A DNA stretch of 41,226 nucleotides from an uncultured Lachnospiraceae bacterium (GTDB taxonomy: Bacteria > Bacillota > Clostridia > Lachnospirales > Lachnospiraceae): the NCBI GenBank assembly GCA_930989745.1, contig CAKNMY010000014.1, positions 1 through 41,226 on the forward strand. The letters run 5' to 3'. The notes under the pieces were generated by a model, which was not told the DNA's origin, made no database searches, and worked only from the letters and a program-made list of their open reading frames with translations. The translations under genes and the position numbers were made by a program. Positions within the stretch are counted from its first letter, which is position 1, and every line of letters starts with the position of its first letter. Below, in pieces: positions 14,953-23,070 of the stretch.

Positions 14953-17541
14953 ATGAATATAAGTAAATTTACCCAGAAATCCATTCAGGCTGTACAGGAT
15001 CTGGAGAAGACCGCATACGAATACGGCAACCAGGAGATTGAGCAGGAGCACCTGCTCTATAACCTGCTCCATCAGGAGGACAGCCTGATCCTTAAGATGA
15101 TAGAGAAGATGGAGATCCAGAAGGAGCATTTTCTCAACAATGTACAGAAGGCAATCGAGGCGCGCGTGAAGGTATCCGGCGGACAGCCGTATATCGGACA
15201 GTACCTGAACAAGGCGCTGGTGAGCGCGGAGGACGAGGCAAAGGCGATGGGCGACGAGTACGTCTCCGTGGAGCATCTGTTCTTGTCTCTGCTGAGAAAT
15301 CCGAGCCCGTCCATGAAGAAGCTGTTTCAGGAATACGGGATCACGAGAGAGCGATTTCTGCAGGCGCTCAGCACCGTGCGCGGCAATCAGCGCGTGACGA
15401 CCGATAATCCGGAAGCAACCTACGATACACTGAACAAGTATGGCCAGGACCTGGTGGAGAAGGCGAGAGATCAGAAGCTCGATCCGGTCATCGGCAGAGA
15501 TGCTGAGATCCGAAACGTGATCCGCATTCTTTCCAGAAAGACGAAGAATAACCCTGTGCTCATCGGCGAGCCCGGCGTCGGCAAGACGGCGGCAGTCGAG
15601 GGGCTGGCGCAGAGAATTGTCCGCGGCGACGTGCCGGAAGGACTGAAGGATAAGAAGATCTTCGCGCTGGATATGGGCGCTCTGGTCGCGGGCGCCAAGT
15701 ACCGCGGCGAATTTGAGGAGCGTCTGAAAGCAGTGCTCGAGGAAGTCAGAAAGAGCGAGGGAAATATCATCCTCTTCATCGATGAGCTGCACCTGATTGT
15801 AGGCGCGGGCAAGACCGAAGGCGCTATGGACGCGGGAAATATGTTAAAGCCCATGCTGGCAAGAGGCGAGCTGCACTGTATCGGCGCGACAACACTTGAT
15901 GAGTACCGCCAGTACATTGAAAAGGACGCTGCTCTGGAGCGCCGTTTCCAGCCGGTAATGGTGGATGAGCCGACAGTGGAGGATACGATTTCCATTCTCC
16001 GTGGATTAAAGGAGCGCTACGAGGTATACCACGGCGTAAAGATCACGGACAGCGCGCTCGTGGCTGCCGCGACACTCTCCGACCGCTATATTTCCGACCG
16101 TTTCCTGCCGGATAAGGCGATCGACCTGGTAGATGAGGCGTGCGCGCTCATCAAGACCGAGCTGGATTCCATGCCGACCGAGCTGGATGAGAAGCGCAGG
16201 AAGATCATGCAGATGGAGATCGAGGAAGCTGCGCTGAAGAAGGAGACGGATAATTTAAGCCGTGAGAGACTGGAGAATCTGCAGAGGGAGCTTGCTGAAC
16301 TCCGGGATGAGTTCAACAGCCAGAAGGCGCAGTGGGAGAATGAGAAGACTTCTGTGGAGAAGCTCTCAAAGCTGCGTGAACAGATCGAGGATATGAACCG
16401 CCAGATTCAGGACGCTCAGCAGAGGTATGACCTCAATAAAGCGGCAGAGCTGCAGTACGGCGAGCTGCCGAAGCTGCAGAAGCAGCTTGAGATCGAGGAG
16501 GAGAAGGTGAAGAACGCGGATCTCTCACTTGTGCATGAGAGTGTGACGGACGAGGAAATTGCCCGGATCATCTCCCGCTGGACAGGAATTCCGGTGGCGA
16601 AGCTGACGGAAGGCGAACGCACGAAGATCCTGGCGCTGGAGTCTGAGCTGCACAAGAGAGTCATCGGCCAGAACGAGGCGGTCGTGAAGGTATCCGACGC
16701 AATCATCCGCTCCAAGGCCGGCATCAAGGACCCGACGAAGCCGATCGGTTCGTTCCTGTTCCTCGGACCTACAGGTGTCGGCAAGACCGAGCTTGCCAAG
16801 ACGCTTGCCGCGACGCTGTTTGACGATGAGCAGAATATGGTGCGTATCGACATGAGCGAGTATATGGAGAAGTATTCCGTATCCCGCCTGATCGGAGCGC
16901 CTCCGGGATACGTCGGCTACGAGGAGGGCGGCCAGCTCACGGAGGCTGTCAGAAGAAAACCGTACTCCGTCGTGCTTTTTGATGAGATTGAGAAGGCGCA
17001 CCCGGATGTCTTCAACGTGCTTCTGCAGGTGCTCGATGACGGACGAATCACGGATTCCCAGGGAAGGACCGTGGACTTTAAGAATACCATCCTGATTATG
17101 ACCTCCAACATCGGTTCCTCGTATCTGCTGGACGGCATCCAGGAGGACGGCGAGATCAGCGAGCAGAGCAGCGAGATGGTAATGCAGGATCTGAGAGCGC
17201 ATTTCCGTCCGGAATTTCTGAACCGTCTCGACGAGATCATCATGTTCAAGCCTCTGACCAAGGAGAACATCGGCAGCATCATTGACCTGCTGGTAGCGGA
17301 TCTGAACCGCCGCCTGGCGGATCAGGAGCTCTCTCTGGAACTCACTCCCGCGGCAAAGCAGTTCGTGGTGGACGGCGGCTACGATCCGGTCTACGGCGCA
17401 CGTCCGCTGAAGCGGTTTCTCCAGAAATATGTGGAGACGCTCGCCGCGAAGCAGATCCTTTCCGGCAGCGTGAATGTGGGCGATGTCATATTGATGGACG
17501 TCGAAAACGGACAGTTGACAGCGCGCGCGAAACGTGTATAA
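14953..17541 (+). CDS. clpB: ClpB disaggregase (AAA+ chaperone)
   Basis: This 862-residue Hsp100 chaperone is full length. The N-domain (1-150) begins [19 protein letters not shown]. The first AAA+ module has Walker A GEPGVGKT (205-212) and LFIDELH. A coiled-coil M-domain spans about 400-535. The second AAA+ module has GPTGVGKT (605-612) and [11 protein letters not shown], then the C-terminal D2 small domain. The M-domain and lack of a ClpP-binding loop distinguish it from ClpC/ClpA. With DnaK it pulls apart protein aggregates. AAGGAGG (14938-14944) fixes the ATG at 14953 over earlier in-frame codons. A strong promoter with a CIRCE-like operator points to heat-shock control by HrcA. The stop codon lies inside the -10 box of the next gene. 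Confidence 0.97.
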   Translation: MNISKFTQKSIQAVQDLEKTAYEYGNQEIEQEHLLYNLLHQEDSLILKMIEKMEIQKEHFLNNVQKAIEARVKVSGGQPYIGQYLNKALVSAEDEAKAMGDEYVSVEHLFLSLLRNPSPSMKKLFQEYGITRERFLQALSTVRGNQRVTTDNPEATYDTLNKYGQDLVEKARDQKLDPVIGRDAEIRNVIRILSRKTKNNPVLIGEPGVGKTAAVEGLAQRIVRGDVPEGLKDKKIFALDMGALVAGAKYRGEFEERLKAVLEEVRKSEGNIILFIDELHLIVGAGKTEGAMDAGNMLKPMLARGELHCIGATTLDEYRQYIEKDAALERRFQPVMVDEPTVEDTISILRGLKERYEVYHGVKITDSALVAAATLSDRYISDRFLPDKAIDLVDEACALIKTELDSMPTELDEKRRKIMQMEIEEAALKKETDNLSRERLENLQRELAELRDEFNSQKAQWENEKTSVEKLSKLREQIEDMNRQIQDAQQRYDLNKAAELQYGELPKLQKQLEIEEEKVKNADLSLVHESVTDEEIARIISRWTGIPVAKLTEGERTKILALESELHKRVIGQNEAVVKVSDAIIRSKAGIKDPTKPIGSFLFLGPTGVGKTELAKTLAATLFDDEQNMVRIDMSEYMEKYSVSRLIGAPPGYVGYEEGGQLTEAVRRKPYSVVLFDEIEKAHPDVFNVLLQVLDDGRITDSQGRTVDFKNTILIMTSNIGSSYLLDGIQEDGEISEQSSEMVMQDLRAHFRPEFLNRLDEIIMFKPLTKENIGSIIDLLVADLNRRLADQELSLELTPAAKQFVVDGGYDPVYGARPLKRFLQKYVETLAAKQILSGSVNVGDVILMDVENGQLTARAKRV

Positions 17542-17542
17542 T
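17515..17542 (+). promoter_or_regulatory. Promoter of the DUF4250 gene, inside the end of clpB
   Basis: Consensus TTGACA (17515-17520), a 16-base spacer and TATAAT (17537-17542). The clpB stop codon TAA (17539-17541) is part of the -10 hexamer. Confidence 0.8.
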
Positions 17543-17572
17543 TGGTACCGGAGTGTAAAAGGAGGAAGTGCG

Positions 17573-17746
17573 ATGGTACCGAAAGACCCGGTCATGCTGT
17601 TAAGCTATATTAACACTCAGCTCAGAGACTTTTATCCGAATCTCGAGGAATGCTGCAGAAGCCTGAGTGTGAAGGAAGAAGAAGTGAAGGAGAAGCTGGC
17701 GATGGTCGATTATTATTATGATGATCGGCAGAACCAGTTTGTATAA
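17573..17746 (+). CDS. Small DUF4250-family protein
   Basis: This 57-residue protein begins MVPKDPVMLLSYINTQLRDF and ends DYYYDDRQNQFV, the pattern of the DUF4250 family common in Clostridia. The middle (NLEECCRSLSVKEEEVKEKLA) looks like a small helical domain of helix-turn-helix type, but no function is established. AAAGGAGG at 17558-17565 precedes the ATG. It has its own consensus promoter within the end of clpB and a strong terminator, so it can be expressed alone or by readthrough from clpB during heat stress. Confidence 0.85.
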   Translation: MVPKDPVMLLSYINTQLRDFYPNLEECCRSLSVKEEEVKEKLAMVDYYYDDRQNQFV

Positions 17747-17750
17747 TGAG

Positions 17751-17798
17751 AAATCCCCAGGCAGTTGTTTGATGAGAAACAGCTGCCGGGGGATTTTT
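17751..17798 (+). terminator. Intrinsic terminator after DUF4250
   Basis: AAATCCCC-GGCAG (17751-17764) pairs with CTGCC-GGGGATTT (17783-17796), with T residues to 17798. A-rich bases on the left may also let it stop minus-strand transcription from the kinase-like gene. Confidence 0.88.
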
Positions 17799-17802
17799 GC
17801 TG

Positions 17803-18732
17803 CTATTTCGTATTTCCATGGAGGATAATGGAAAGTGTCTGCAGCAGTTTTGCAGTATCCCCTCGTTTGTATGCCATTAAGCTCGGATAGAGATAGATAA
17901 AGCCATTATATCGTGAAGCGGAAATTGCCCGCTCTTTGAAATCGGAATAACGTAGCTCATACCCTGATTTTTGCAGTTCGTAATAGTATAAAACAAGGTT
18001 CTTTTCGCTAAACCACCCTGCAAGATCGATATAAAATGGAGCATACCGGCAGAATCCAAAATCAATAATACGCGGCTCGCCGCCGCAGTCGTATATATGA
18101 CTTCCGTCTGGTGTCTGTAAATCCCCATGCGTCAAAGTCATACAGCCGCTCTCGCGGCAAAGCTCTGTCATTTCGCCGGCAAATAGTTTAGCCTTTGCAT
18201 ACAGCTTTGGCATGTATTTTTCAAAATGAGCTGCAAAATTGTTATTATCAGCTATTTCTTTCTCCATGTGTGAAAGAGAAAGCGTCGATGTGACTGTATT
18301 CCAATAGCTTTCATCTGCTGTGGGAAGCCAGCTCATTTCATGGCCTTTATCCAGGTTTTTTATGTGGACTTTGGAAAGGGAGTGAGCAACTTTTGAAAGC
18401 CATTTTATATCGGTGGGGTCATGGTGTTTCTGGAGCCCCAAATCTTCCATGGCGATCCACTCCTGCGTATCAGAAACTGTGTCATTGGAAAAAGAAACCG
18501 GCGAACATTGCTTTTGCCTGGTCAGGTGTACCATTGCGCAGCGTTCTTTCAGATCAGTGCGTTTGAAAATAATTGTACGCTCTGTGCCATTTTGCAATAT
18601 AAGCCGCTTTCGGAGTATTTTTGCTCCGGAATAGCCCTGCTCACTGTCAGCCATTTCGGCGTTTTCAACGGATTCTATTTTTCCCCAATGCATTAAATCG
18701 GCCAGACCCTGCGCTAAATCATATTCTGTCAT
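17803..18732 (-). CDS. Aminoglycoside phosphotransferase/choline kinase-like protein
   Basis: This 309-residue protein looks like a member of the APH/choline kinase fold. It has a nucleotide-binding N-lobe (TIIFKRTD, with a candidate ATP-binding Lys), then LTHGDLQTPD and PRIIDFGFCRYAPFYIDLA in the C-lobe. The catalytic loop normally reads HGDxxxxN; here the last position is Asp, which alters a metal-binding residue. The DFG motif is intact. ATG at 18732 is chosen with AAGGTGAT upstream; an in-frame TTG at 18762 would add ten residues. The gene and its upstream region are visibly more AT-rich than the neighbours, with many Lys/Asn/Ile codons, suggesting acquisition. The substrate cannot be assigned; it should not be called a resistance gene from this sequence. 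Confidence 0.68.
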   Translation of the reverse strand: MTEYDLAQGLADLMHWGKIESVENAEMADSEQGYSGAKILRKRLILQNGTERTIIFKRTDLKERCAMVHLTRQKQCSPVSFSNDTVSDTQEWIAMEDLGLQKHHDPTDIKWLSKVAHSLSKVHIKNLDKGHEMSWLPTADESYWNTVTSTLSLSHMEKEIADNNNFAAHFEKYMPKLYAKAKLFAGEMTELCRESGCMTLTHGDLQTPDGSHIYDCGGEPRIIDFGFCRYAPFYIDLAGWFSEKNLVLYYYELQKSGYELRYSDFKERAISASRYNGFIYLYPSLMAYKRGDTAKLLQTLSIILHGNTK

Positions 18733-18942
18733 GTGGTTTTTTATCACCTTTCTCTTTGTCAATATATTGCTCTATGATACCGGATTGTTCCGTACTTTCT
18801 ACTCTCACAATCCTCAAGATAAGAATATCAAAATTTGGAAAATAATGCCATGCATCAGGACAAAAACAGGCTGGCTTACAGTTACAGCTCAGGAAGGGGC
18901 TGGCGGTCTGAAATTCTTTGCTGGATTTCAAAAGAAATTCCA
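18733..18942. other. AT-rich spacer upstream of the divergent kinase-like and DUF2284 genes
   Basis: No gene with a ribosome binding site is seen here. The stretch shares the low GC content of the kinase-like gene and probably contains that gene's promoter, but I could not identify a convincing hexamer pair. Confidence 0.4.
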
Positions 18943-18970
18943 TTGACATTTTATAATTTTGCATTATAAT
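18943..18970 (+). promoter_or_regulatory. Promoter of the DUF2284 gene
   Basis: Perfect consensus TTGACA (18943-18948), a 16-base spacer and TATAAT (18965-18970). Confidence 0.85.
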
Positions 18971-19014
18971 TTCAGATATTTATACTGCGCACTGATAGGA
19001 AAGGAGTGTTACAA

Positions 19015-19572
19015 TTGGGTGTATTACAGCAGATTTTAAATGATTCGGGAGTTTTTCAGTACGGGCTTGTGGATGTCTCCGACATAAAGTTTTCACAGGA
19101 GGTACGGGGCATGTGCGAGGTGAATACCTGTCAGAAGTATAATAAGACATGGGCCTGTCCGCCCGCGATCGGTACAGTGGACGAATGCCGGGAACGCGTG
19201 CAGCAATATGATACCATGGTGGTGTTCAGCGTCAAAAGTGATCTGGAGGATTCTTTTGATTACGAAGGAATGGTGGCCGGCGGGGAAAAATTCAAGCAGG
19301 TCTGTCTGGATGTGGACAGGGCGATTCGCCGTCACGCGGACGACTTTTTATTGCTGGCAAACGAGGGATGCGATAAATGCAAAGAATGTACCTATCCGGA
19401 CGCGCCGTGCCGTTTCCCGGAACAGACACACGGTTCTCTGGAGGGATACGGCATATTCGTCAGCGAGCTGGCAAAACAGGCCGGAATTAATTACATCAAC
19501 GGTGCCAACACGGTTACTTATTTTGCCGGCATAGCCTGCAGCTCCGATATGCTGTCAAAGCTTTGGGATTAA
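19015..19572 (+). CDS. DUF2284 cysteine-rich putative metal-binding protein (TTG start)
   Basis: This 185-residue cytoplasmic protein matches the DUF2284 pattern. An N-terminal cluster CEVNTCQKYNKTWACPPAIG and a second cluster CDKCKECTYPDAPCRFPE carry many cysteines suited to binding a metal or Fe-S centre. A C-terminal part with GYGIFVSELAKQAG and NTVTYFAGI follows. The best start is TTG at 19015, eight bases after AAAGGAG (19000-19006); a GTG at 19006 overlaps that site. It is expressed alone from a consensus promoter and ends at a good terminator. The family has no settled function; a link to corrinoid or metal metabolism is only a suggestion. Confidence 0.82.
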   Translation: MGVLQQILNDSGVFQYGLVDVSDIKFSQEVRGMCEVNTCQKYNKTWACPPAIGTVDECRERVQQYDTMVVFSVKSDLEDSFDYEGMVAGGEKFKQVCLDVDRAIRRHADDFLLLANEGCDKCKECTYPDAPCRFPEQTHGSLEGYGIFVSELAKQAGINYINGANTVTYFAGIACSSDMLSKLWD

Positions 19573-19582
19573 GTGGGGTTTT

Positions 19583-19636
19583 AAGACCTGAAGAAGAGAG
19601 TTCTGCTGCGAACTGTCTTACTTCAGGTCTTTTTTT
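19583..19636 (+). terminator. Intrinsic terminator after DUF2284
   Basis: AAGACCTGAAG (19583-19593) pairs with CTTCAGGTCTT (19621-19631), followed by T residues to 19636. The loop is long (27 bases) and contains further partial pairing. Confidence 0.85.
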
Positions 19637-19654
19637 GAGTATTCCAGAAGCTTG

Positions 19655-19876
19655 ATGAGAATTTCCAGCAAAATGAGCAGAAAACTCGACGCGCTGCCGG
19701 AGTATGGCTTCTGGAACATGGGTTTCTCAGTGGACGAGAACGACGTTCTGACCATGCACATCTTACCCGCCGCGGGGGTGTGGGAAAATGAGAACGCGGC
19801 GCTGTCGATCGTATTAGACAGCTACCGCGAGCTGTTTGACCTGACGGAAGTAAGAAGGGTGAGAAATGAAATTTGA
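19655..19876 (+). CDS. Unknown small protein, possibly the 3' remnant of a truncated gene
   Basis: The frame gives 73 residues from ATG 19655 (or 67 from ATG 19673), including ALPEYGFWNMGFSVDEND and ILPAAGVWENENAALSIVL. I do not recognise the family. It lacks a convincing ribosome binding site and has no promoter: it begins only 19 bases after a terminator, and its frame stays open back through that terminator to about 19592. This fits a gene whose 5' part was lost by deletion. The codon use and composition look protein-like rather than random. Its end overlaps the next gene by 11 bases, so the two were probably co-translated. Confidence 0.45.
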   Translation: MRISSKMSRKLDALPEYGFWNMGFSVDENDVLTMHILPAAGVWENENAALSIVLDSYRELFDLTEVRRVRNEI

Positions 19877-20762
19877 ACTGGTAAAGGCTGATTTTCAGAA
19901 TTACATAGATAAGGATGAACTGACAATAGATGAAATTCTGGGGCTCGTTCTCGACATCGTGACGGACGCAGAGAGGGAGTCAGGAAAGAAGTTAAAAAAG
20001 TTTGGAACGGGCGGCGAGGAGCTTCCAAACAGAATGATTCAGCTCTCGCGCCTTATCCGCGGCATCTATACAGAGCACGCGGAGAAACTGGAGGAGGACG
20101 ATGACAGGTTAGAGGGCTTTATGGAGAAAATCGGAGAGATTGAGAGCCAATTGGAGGAAGTCCAGAAAAGCCGCGGTCAGGTTCGCAGGCAGAAGGAACT
20201 CGCTGAAGAAAAATTGTCCGCACTGGCGGTTGAGGAGGAAAAACTGCAGATTGAGAGAGAAGAGTGTGAACAGGCGGAAAAACGGCGGGAAATGCTGAAG
20301 AAGAACTGCGAGGCGCTGCGAAAAGAGCTTGATGAGGCGGAGCGCTGTGACCTCGAGCCGCTGGAGAGTCGATATGAGGAGCTGAAAAAGAGACGGACGG
20401 CACTTGCTGAGCAGCTCGGGGAGCTTGACAGGCTGCAGAGCGAAGAACAGACGCTTGAGCGGCAGGAACAGGAGAGCGCAGAGAAAAAGCGGATTTCGGA
20501 AGAGCATATCCGACAGATGAAGCAGAGCATTGCGGCAATACAGGGTGAAATTACGGAGCTCTCCGGCAAGGAGCAGAATTGTCAGAGCAGGCTTGGCGAG
20601 CTTGCTCAAGAGAAATCCGCGAAGGAATTTAAGCTCGCGACAATTCGTAACGCGATGGAACAGTTCGAAAGGACGGAGCTTCGGATCGCGGAGGAAGGGA
20701 CGTGTGTCGGCGTGCAAATACAGCGAGCCGGGGAATATTGGTTTTGTCGATGTGAGATATGA
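19866..20762 (+). CDS. Long coiled-coil protein of unknown function
   Basis: The 298-residue product has a short globular N-terminus (1-85, with FQNYIDKDELTIDEILGLVLD and NRMIQLSRLIRGIY). About 180 residues of highly charged coiled coil follow (Glu/Lys/Arg/Gln, heptad-like, about 85-270). No signal peptide, membrane helix or ATPase motif is visible, so it is not an SMC protein by itself. The last 20 or so residues change character abruptly (VGVQIQRAGEYWF), and the next frame over continues with protein-like sequence to a stop at 20845-20847. A frameshift or recombination near 20690-20720 may therefore have altered the C-terminus. It overlaps the preceding small frame. Function unknown. Confidence 0.6.
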   Translation: MKFELVKADFQNYIDKDELTIDEILGLVLDIVTDAERESGKKLKKFGTGGEELPNRMIQLSRLIRGIYTEHAEKLEEDDDRLEGFMEKIGEIESQLEEVQKSRGQVRRQKELAEEKLSALAVEEEKLQIEREECEQAEKRREMLKKNCEALRKELDEAERCDLEPLESRYEELKKRRTALAEQLGELDRLQSEEQTLERQEQESAEKKRISEEHIRQMKQSIAAIQGEITELSGKEQNCQSRLGELAQEKSAKEFKLATIRNAMEQFERTELRIAEEGTCVGVQIQRAGEYWFCRCEI

Positions 20763-20847
20763 AGCGTTAGTGCGTCCGGCAATGTATGTATCATCAGATT
20801 ATTTTACACAGTGCGGCAATATACGATTTATCCAGAGAAAAGCATAA
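20714..20847 (+). pseudogene. Possible out-of-frame C-terminal tail of the coiled-coil gene
   Basis: In the +1 frame relative to the coiled-coil gene, this segment encodes SEPGNIGFVDVRYEALV and runs through YFTQCGNIRFIQRKA to a stop 44 bases before a terminator. It has no start signal of its own and its composition looks coding. It could be the original C-terminus of the coiled-coil protein separated by a frameshift, or a fragment of another gene. Confidence 0.35.
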
Positions 20848-20891
20848 TCAGAGACAGGCAGAAATGTATAAATCAGAATAAACGGTATCCT

Positions 20892-20928
20892 ATCCCCTGA
20901 TGCGTCACGCATCGGGGGATTTACTTTT
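20892..20928 (+). terminator. Intrinsic terminator before the MoxR operon
   Basis: ATCCCC-TGATGCG (20892-20904) pairs with CGCATC-GGGGGAT (20908-20920), followed by a broken T-run (TTACTTTT). Confidence 0.8.
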
Positions 20929-20931
20929 CCT

Positions 20932-20961
20932 CTGTCAAAATCTGTTCAGATCAGTTATAAT
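20932..20961 (+). promoter_or_regulatory. Promoter of the MoxR operon
   Basis: CTGTCA (20932-20937), an 18-base spacer and consensus TATAAT (20956-20961). Confidence 0.6.
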
Positions 20962-20998
20962 ATTAAAAGAGCAAATTTAATCAGTATAGGGAGGTTTT

Positions 20999-21949
20999 AT
21001 GGAAACACAGAGAGAATGCATTGGAAAAATCAAAGAGAATATCCGCCGCGTGATCATCGGCAAGGAGGAGACGGTCAATCTGCTCCTCACAGCGCTCGTT
21101 GCCGGCGGGCACGTCCTTCTGGAGGATGTGCCGGGAACAGGTAAGACAATGCTTGCGAAGTCGCTTGCGAAGTCAATCGACGGGGAGTTCAGCCGTATTC
21201 AATTTACGCCGGATTTGCTGCCAGCTGACGTGACGGGGTTGACGTATTATAATCAGAAGGAGGGCAAATTTATCTTCAAGAAGGGTCCTGCTTTCTGCAA
21301 CGTGCTGCTGGCCGATGAGATCAACCGCGCCACGCCGCGTACGCAGTCGAGCCTTCTGGAATGTATGGAGGAACATCAGATCACGGTGGATGGCGTGACA
21401 TATCCGCTGAAGCGCCCGTTCTTTGTGGCGGCAACTGAGAATCCGGTGGAGACACTGGGAACCTTTCCGCTGCCGGAGGCACAGATGGACCGTTTCTTTA
21501 TGCAGCTTTCTATGGGAATGCCGACTGCAGGGGAGGAACTGCAGATTCTGGAGCGGTTTGAGAAGGCGCAGCCGCTGGAGGAACTGCAGCCTGTGTGTTC
21601 CTGCGGGGAGCTGGAGAGCGTGATGGATGCGTGCCGCAGTGTGTACGTCCATCCGGAGCTCAAGCGGTATCTTGTTGAGATCACAGGCGGAACGCGGGAG
21701 TACCCGGATGTGGTCTCAGGAGTGAGCCCCAGAGGAACGCTCGCTCTCTTCGCGGCGGTGCGTGCCCATGCGCTTGTGTGCGGCAGGGAGTATGCAGTGC
21801 CGGAGGATGTCAAGGCAGTTGCTGTGCCTGTGCTGGCACACAGGCTGATTATGAGCAGAGGAATCTCAGGCGCCGTCGGAGGGAAGCAGGTGATCGAAGC
21901 GATCCTTGAAAAGGTTCCCGTTCCGACGGAGAAATGGACGGGTGTATGA
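20999..21949 (+). CDS. MoxR-family AAA+ ATPase
   Basis: The 316-residue ATPase has Walker A VPGTGKT (44-50), Walker B VLLADE (102-107) followed by INRATPRTQSSLLECMEE, and the AATENP sensor region, all typical of MoxR. The C-terminal lid domain contains VSPRGTLALFAAVRAHAL. MoxR proteins act as chaperone-like ATPases for cell-envelope or metalloenzyme maturation and are nearly always next to DUF58 proteins, as here. GGGAGG (20989-20994) precedes the ATG. Its stop overlaps the next start as ATGA (21946-21949). It is the first gene of a five-gene operon. Confidence 0.93.
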   Translation: METQRECIGKIKENIRRVIIGKEETVNLLLTALVAGGHVLLEDVPGTGKTMLAKSLAKSIDGEFSRIQFTPDLLPADVTGLTYYNQKEGKFIFKKGPAFCNVLLADEINRATPRTQSSLLECMEEHQITVDGVTYPLKRPFFVAATENPVETLGTFPLPEAQMDRFFMQLSMGMPTAGEELQILERFEKAQPLEELQPVCSCGELESVMDACRSVYVHPELKRYLVEITGGTREYPDVVSGVSPRGTLALFAAVRAHALVCGREYAVPEDVKAVAVPVLAHRLIMSRGISGAVGGKQVIEAILEKVPVPTEKWTGV

Positions 21950-23070
21950 CAGTAATATTTCTGATAGCGGGAGCGTTTCTGGCAGTTTGGCTGCTGGAGA
22001 CAGTTTACCGAAGGTTCTGGTCTAACGGGCTTACCGTCAATGTGAAATTTCAGTCCGCGCCCGTGTTTGAAGGAAATACCGCCTCGCTCACCGAAACGAT
22101 AGAGAACAAAAGCTGGCTGTTTATGCCGGTGCTCCAGGTCGGGTTTCGCGTGGACAGAAACTTAAAGTTCCCTGAAGATGAAAATGCGGCAGTGTCCGAT
22201 ATGCTCTATGAACGTGATGTTTTTTCTGTGATGTTCTACCAGAAGATCACGAGAAAAATACAATTTGAGGCGGCAAAGCGCGGATATTATATGATCAATA
22301 AGGTGGAACTGATGACAAAGAGTCTGCTCGCAGACGCAGAGTTTCATGAGAGCGCGGAGGTGTTTACGTATCTCTACGTCTATCCGCGGATGATCGGCGT
22401 GGACTCGCTGGATGTGATCTTCCGGAAAATGATGGGAGAGATCACGGCGCAGCGGCGGCTTTATGAGGATCCGTTCGCATTTCGCGGGCTCAGAGAGTAT
22501 ACGCCGGGCGACCCATTAAATAAGATCAACTGGAAAGCGTCGGCGCGCGCGATGAACACACTTGTAAACGTTCACGACTCGACAGAGTCGGCTCGCTGCC
22601 TGTTTCTGCTTGATATTGGGGATGAAGGCATCCTGCGCTTTGAGAAGGTGCACGAGGAGGGAATCCGCCTCGCCGCGAGCCTTGGCGCGCAGATGGTGGA
22701 CAGGCAGATTCCGGTCGGGCTTTTGTCGAACGGGACGGATCAGATCACGGGAGAAACGATTTATCTGGAGCCGGGAAGCGGGCAGCGGCAGAAGAACCGT
22801 CTCTTTGAGAGCCTGGCGAGGTTGAAAATTGAGGAAAATCCGGAGCCGTTTCATGGGCTTATGAGGCGGTATTTGCCGGAAATTACACGGGAGCATCCGC
22901 TGTGCGTACTGATTACGAGAAACCAGCGCCCGGAGCTTGTGGAGGCGGCGCGGGAGATTACGCGCACCGGAGCCTCACTGCTGTGGATTGCCACGGTTAC
23001 GAGGGATATTCCCTGGAAGCTCGAGCGCGCTGCGGGTTTTGAGATCATCCATTGGGAGGTGAGAGGATGA
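21946..23070 (+). CDS. DUF58 domain protein
   Basis: This protein has 374 residues with the coupled ATG at 21946; an in-frame ATG at 21934 would add four. One membrane helix (about 3-22) is followed by a beta-rich region. The DUF58 hallmark comes next: RLYEDPFAFRGLREYTPGD, then INWKASARA, then a von Willebrand A-like segment starting CLFLLDIGD. DUF58 proteins work with MoxR ATPases; the client is unknown. The stop overlaps the next start as ATGA (23067-23070), so three successive genes are coupled. Confidence 0.88.
   Translation: MTVIFLIAGAFLAVWLLETVYRRFWSNGLTVNVKFQSAPVFEGNTASLTETIENKSWLFMPVLQVGFRVDRNLKFPEDENAAVSDMLYERDVFSVMFYQKITRKIQFEAAKRGYYMINKVELMTKSLLADAEFHESAEVFTYLYVYPRMIGVDSLDVIFRKMMGEITAQRRLYEDPFAFRGLREYTPGDPLNKINWKASARAMNTLVNVHDSTESARCLFLLDIGDEGILRFEKVHEEGIRLAASLGAQMVDRQIPVGLLSNGTDQITGETIYLEPGSGQRQKNRLFESLARLKIEENPEPFHGLMRRYLPEITREHPLCVLITRNQRPELVEAAREITRTGASLLWIATVTRDIPWKLERAAGFEIIHWEVRG

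Noticed and set aside
17544-17580. Hairpin between two GGTACC copies that would hide the DUF4250 ribosome binding site
   Set aside because: The predicted transcript start near 17549 is at the end of the left copy, so the hairpin would exist only in readthrough RNA from clpB.
19655-20762. Toxin-antitoxin pair (small gene overlapping a larger one)
   Set aside because: Neither product shows a toxin or DNA-binding fold, the larger is mostly coiled coil, and the small frame lacks expression signals.
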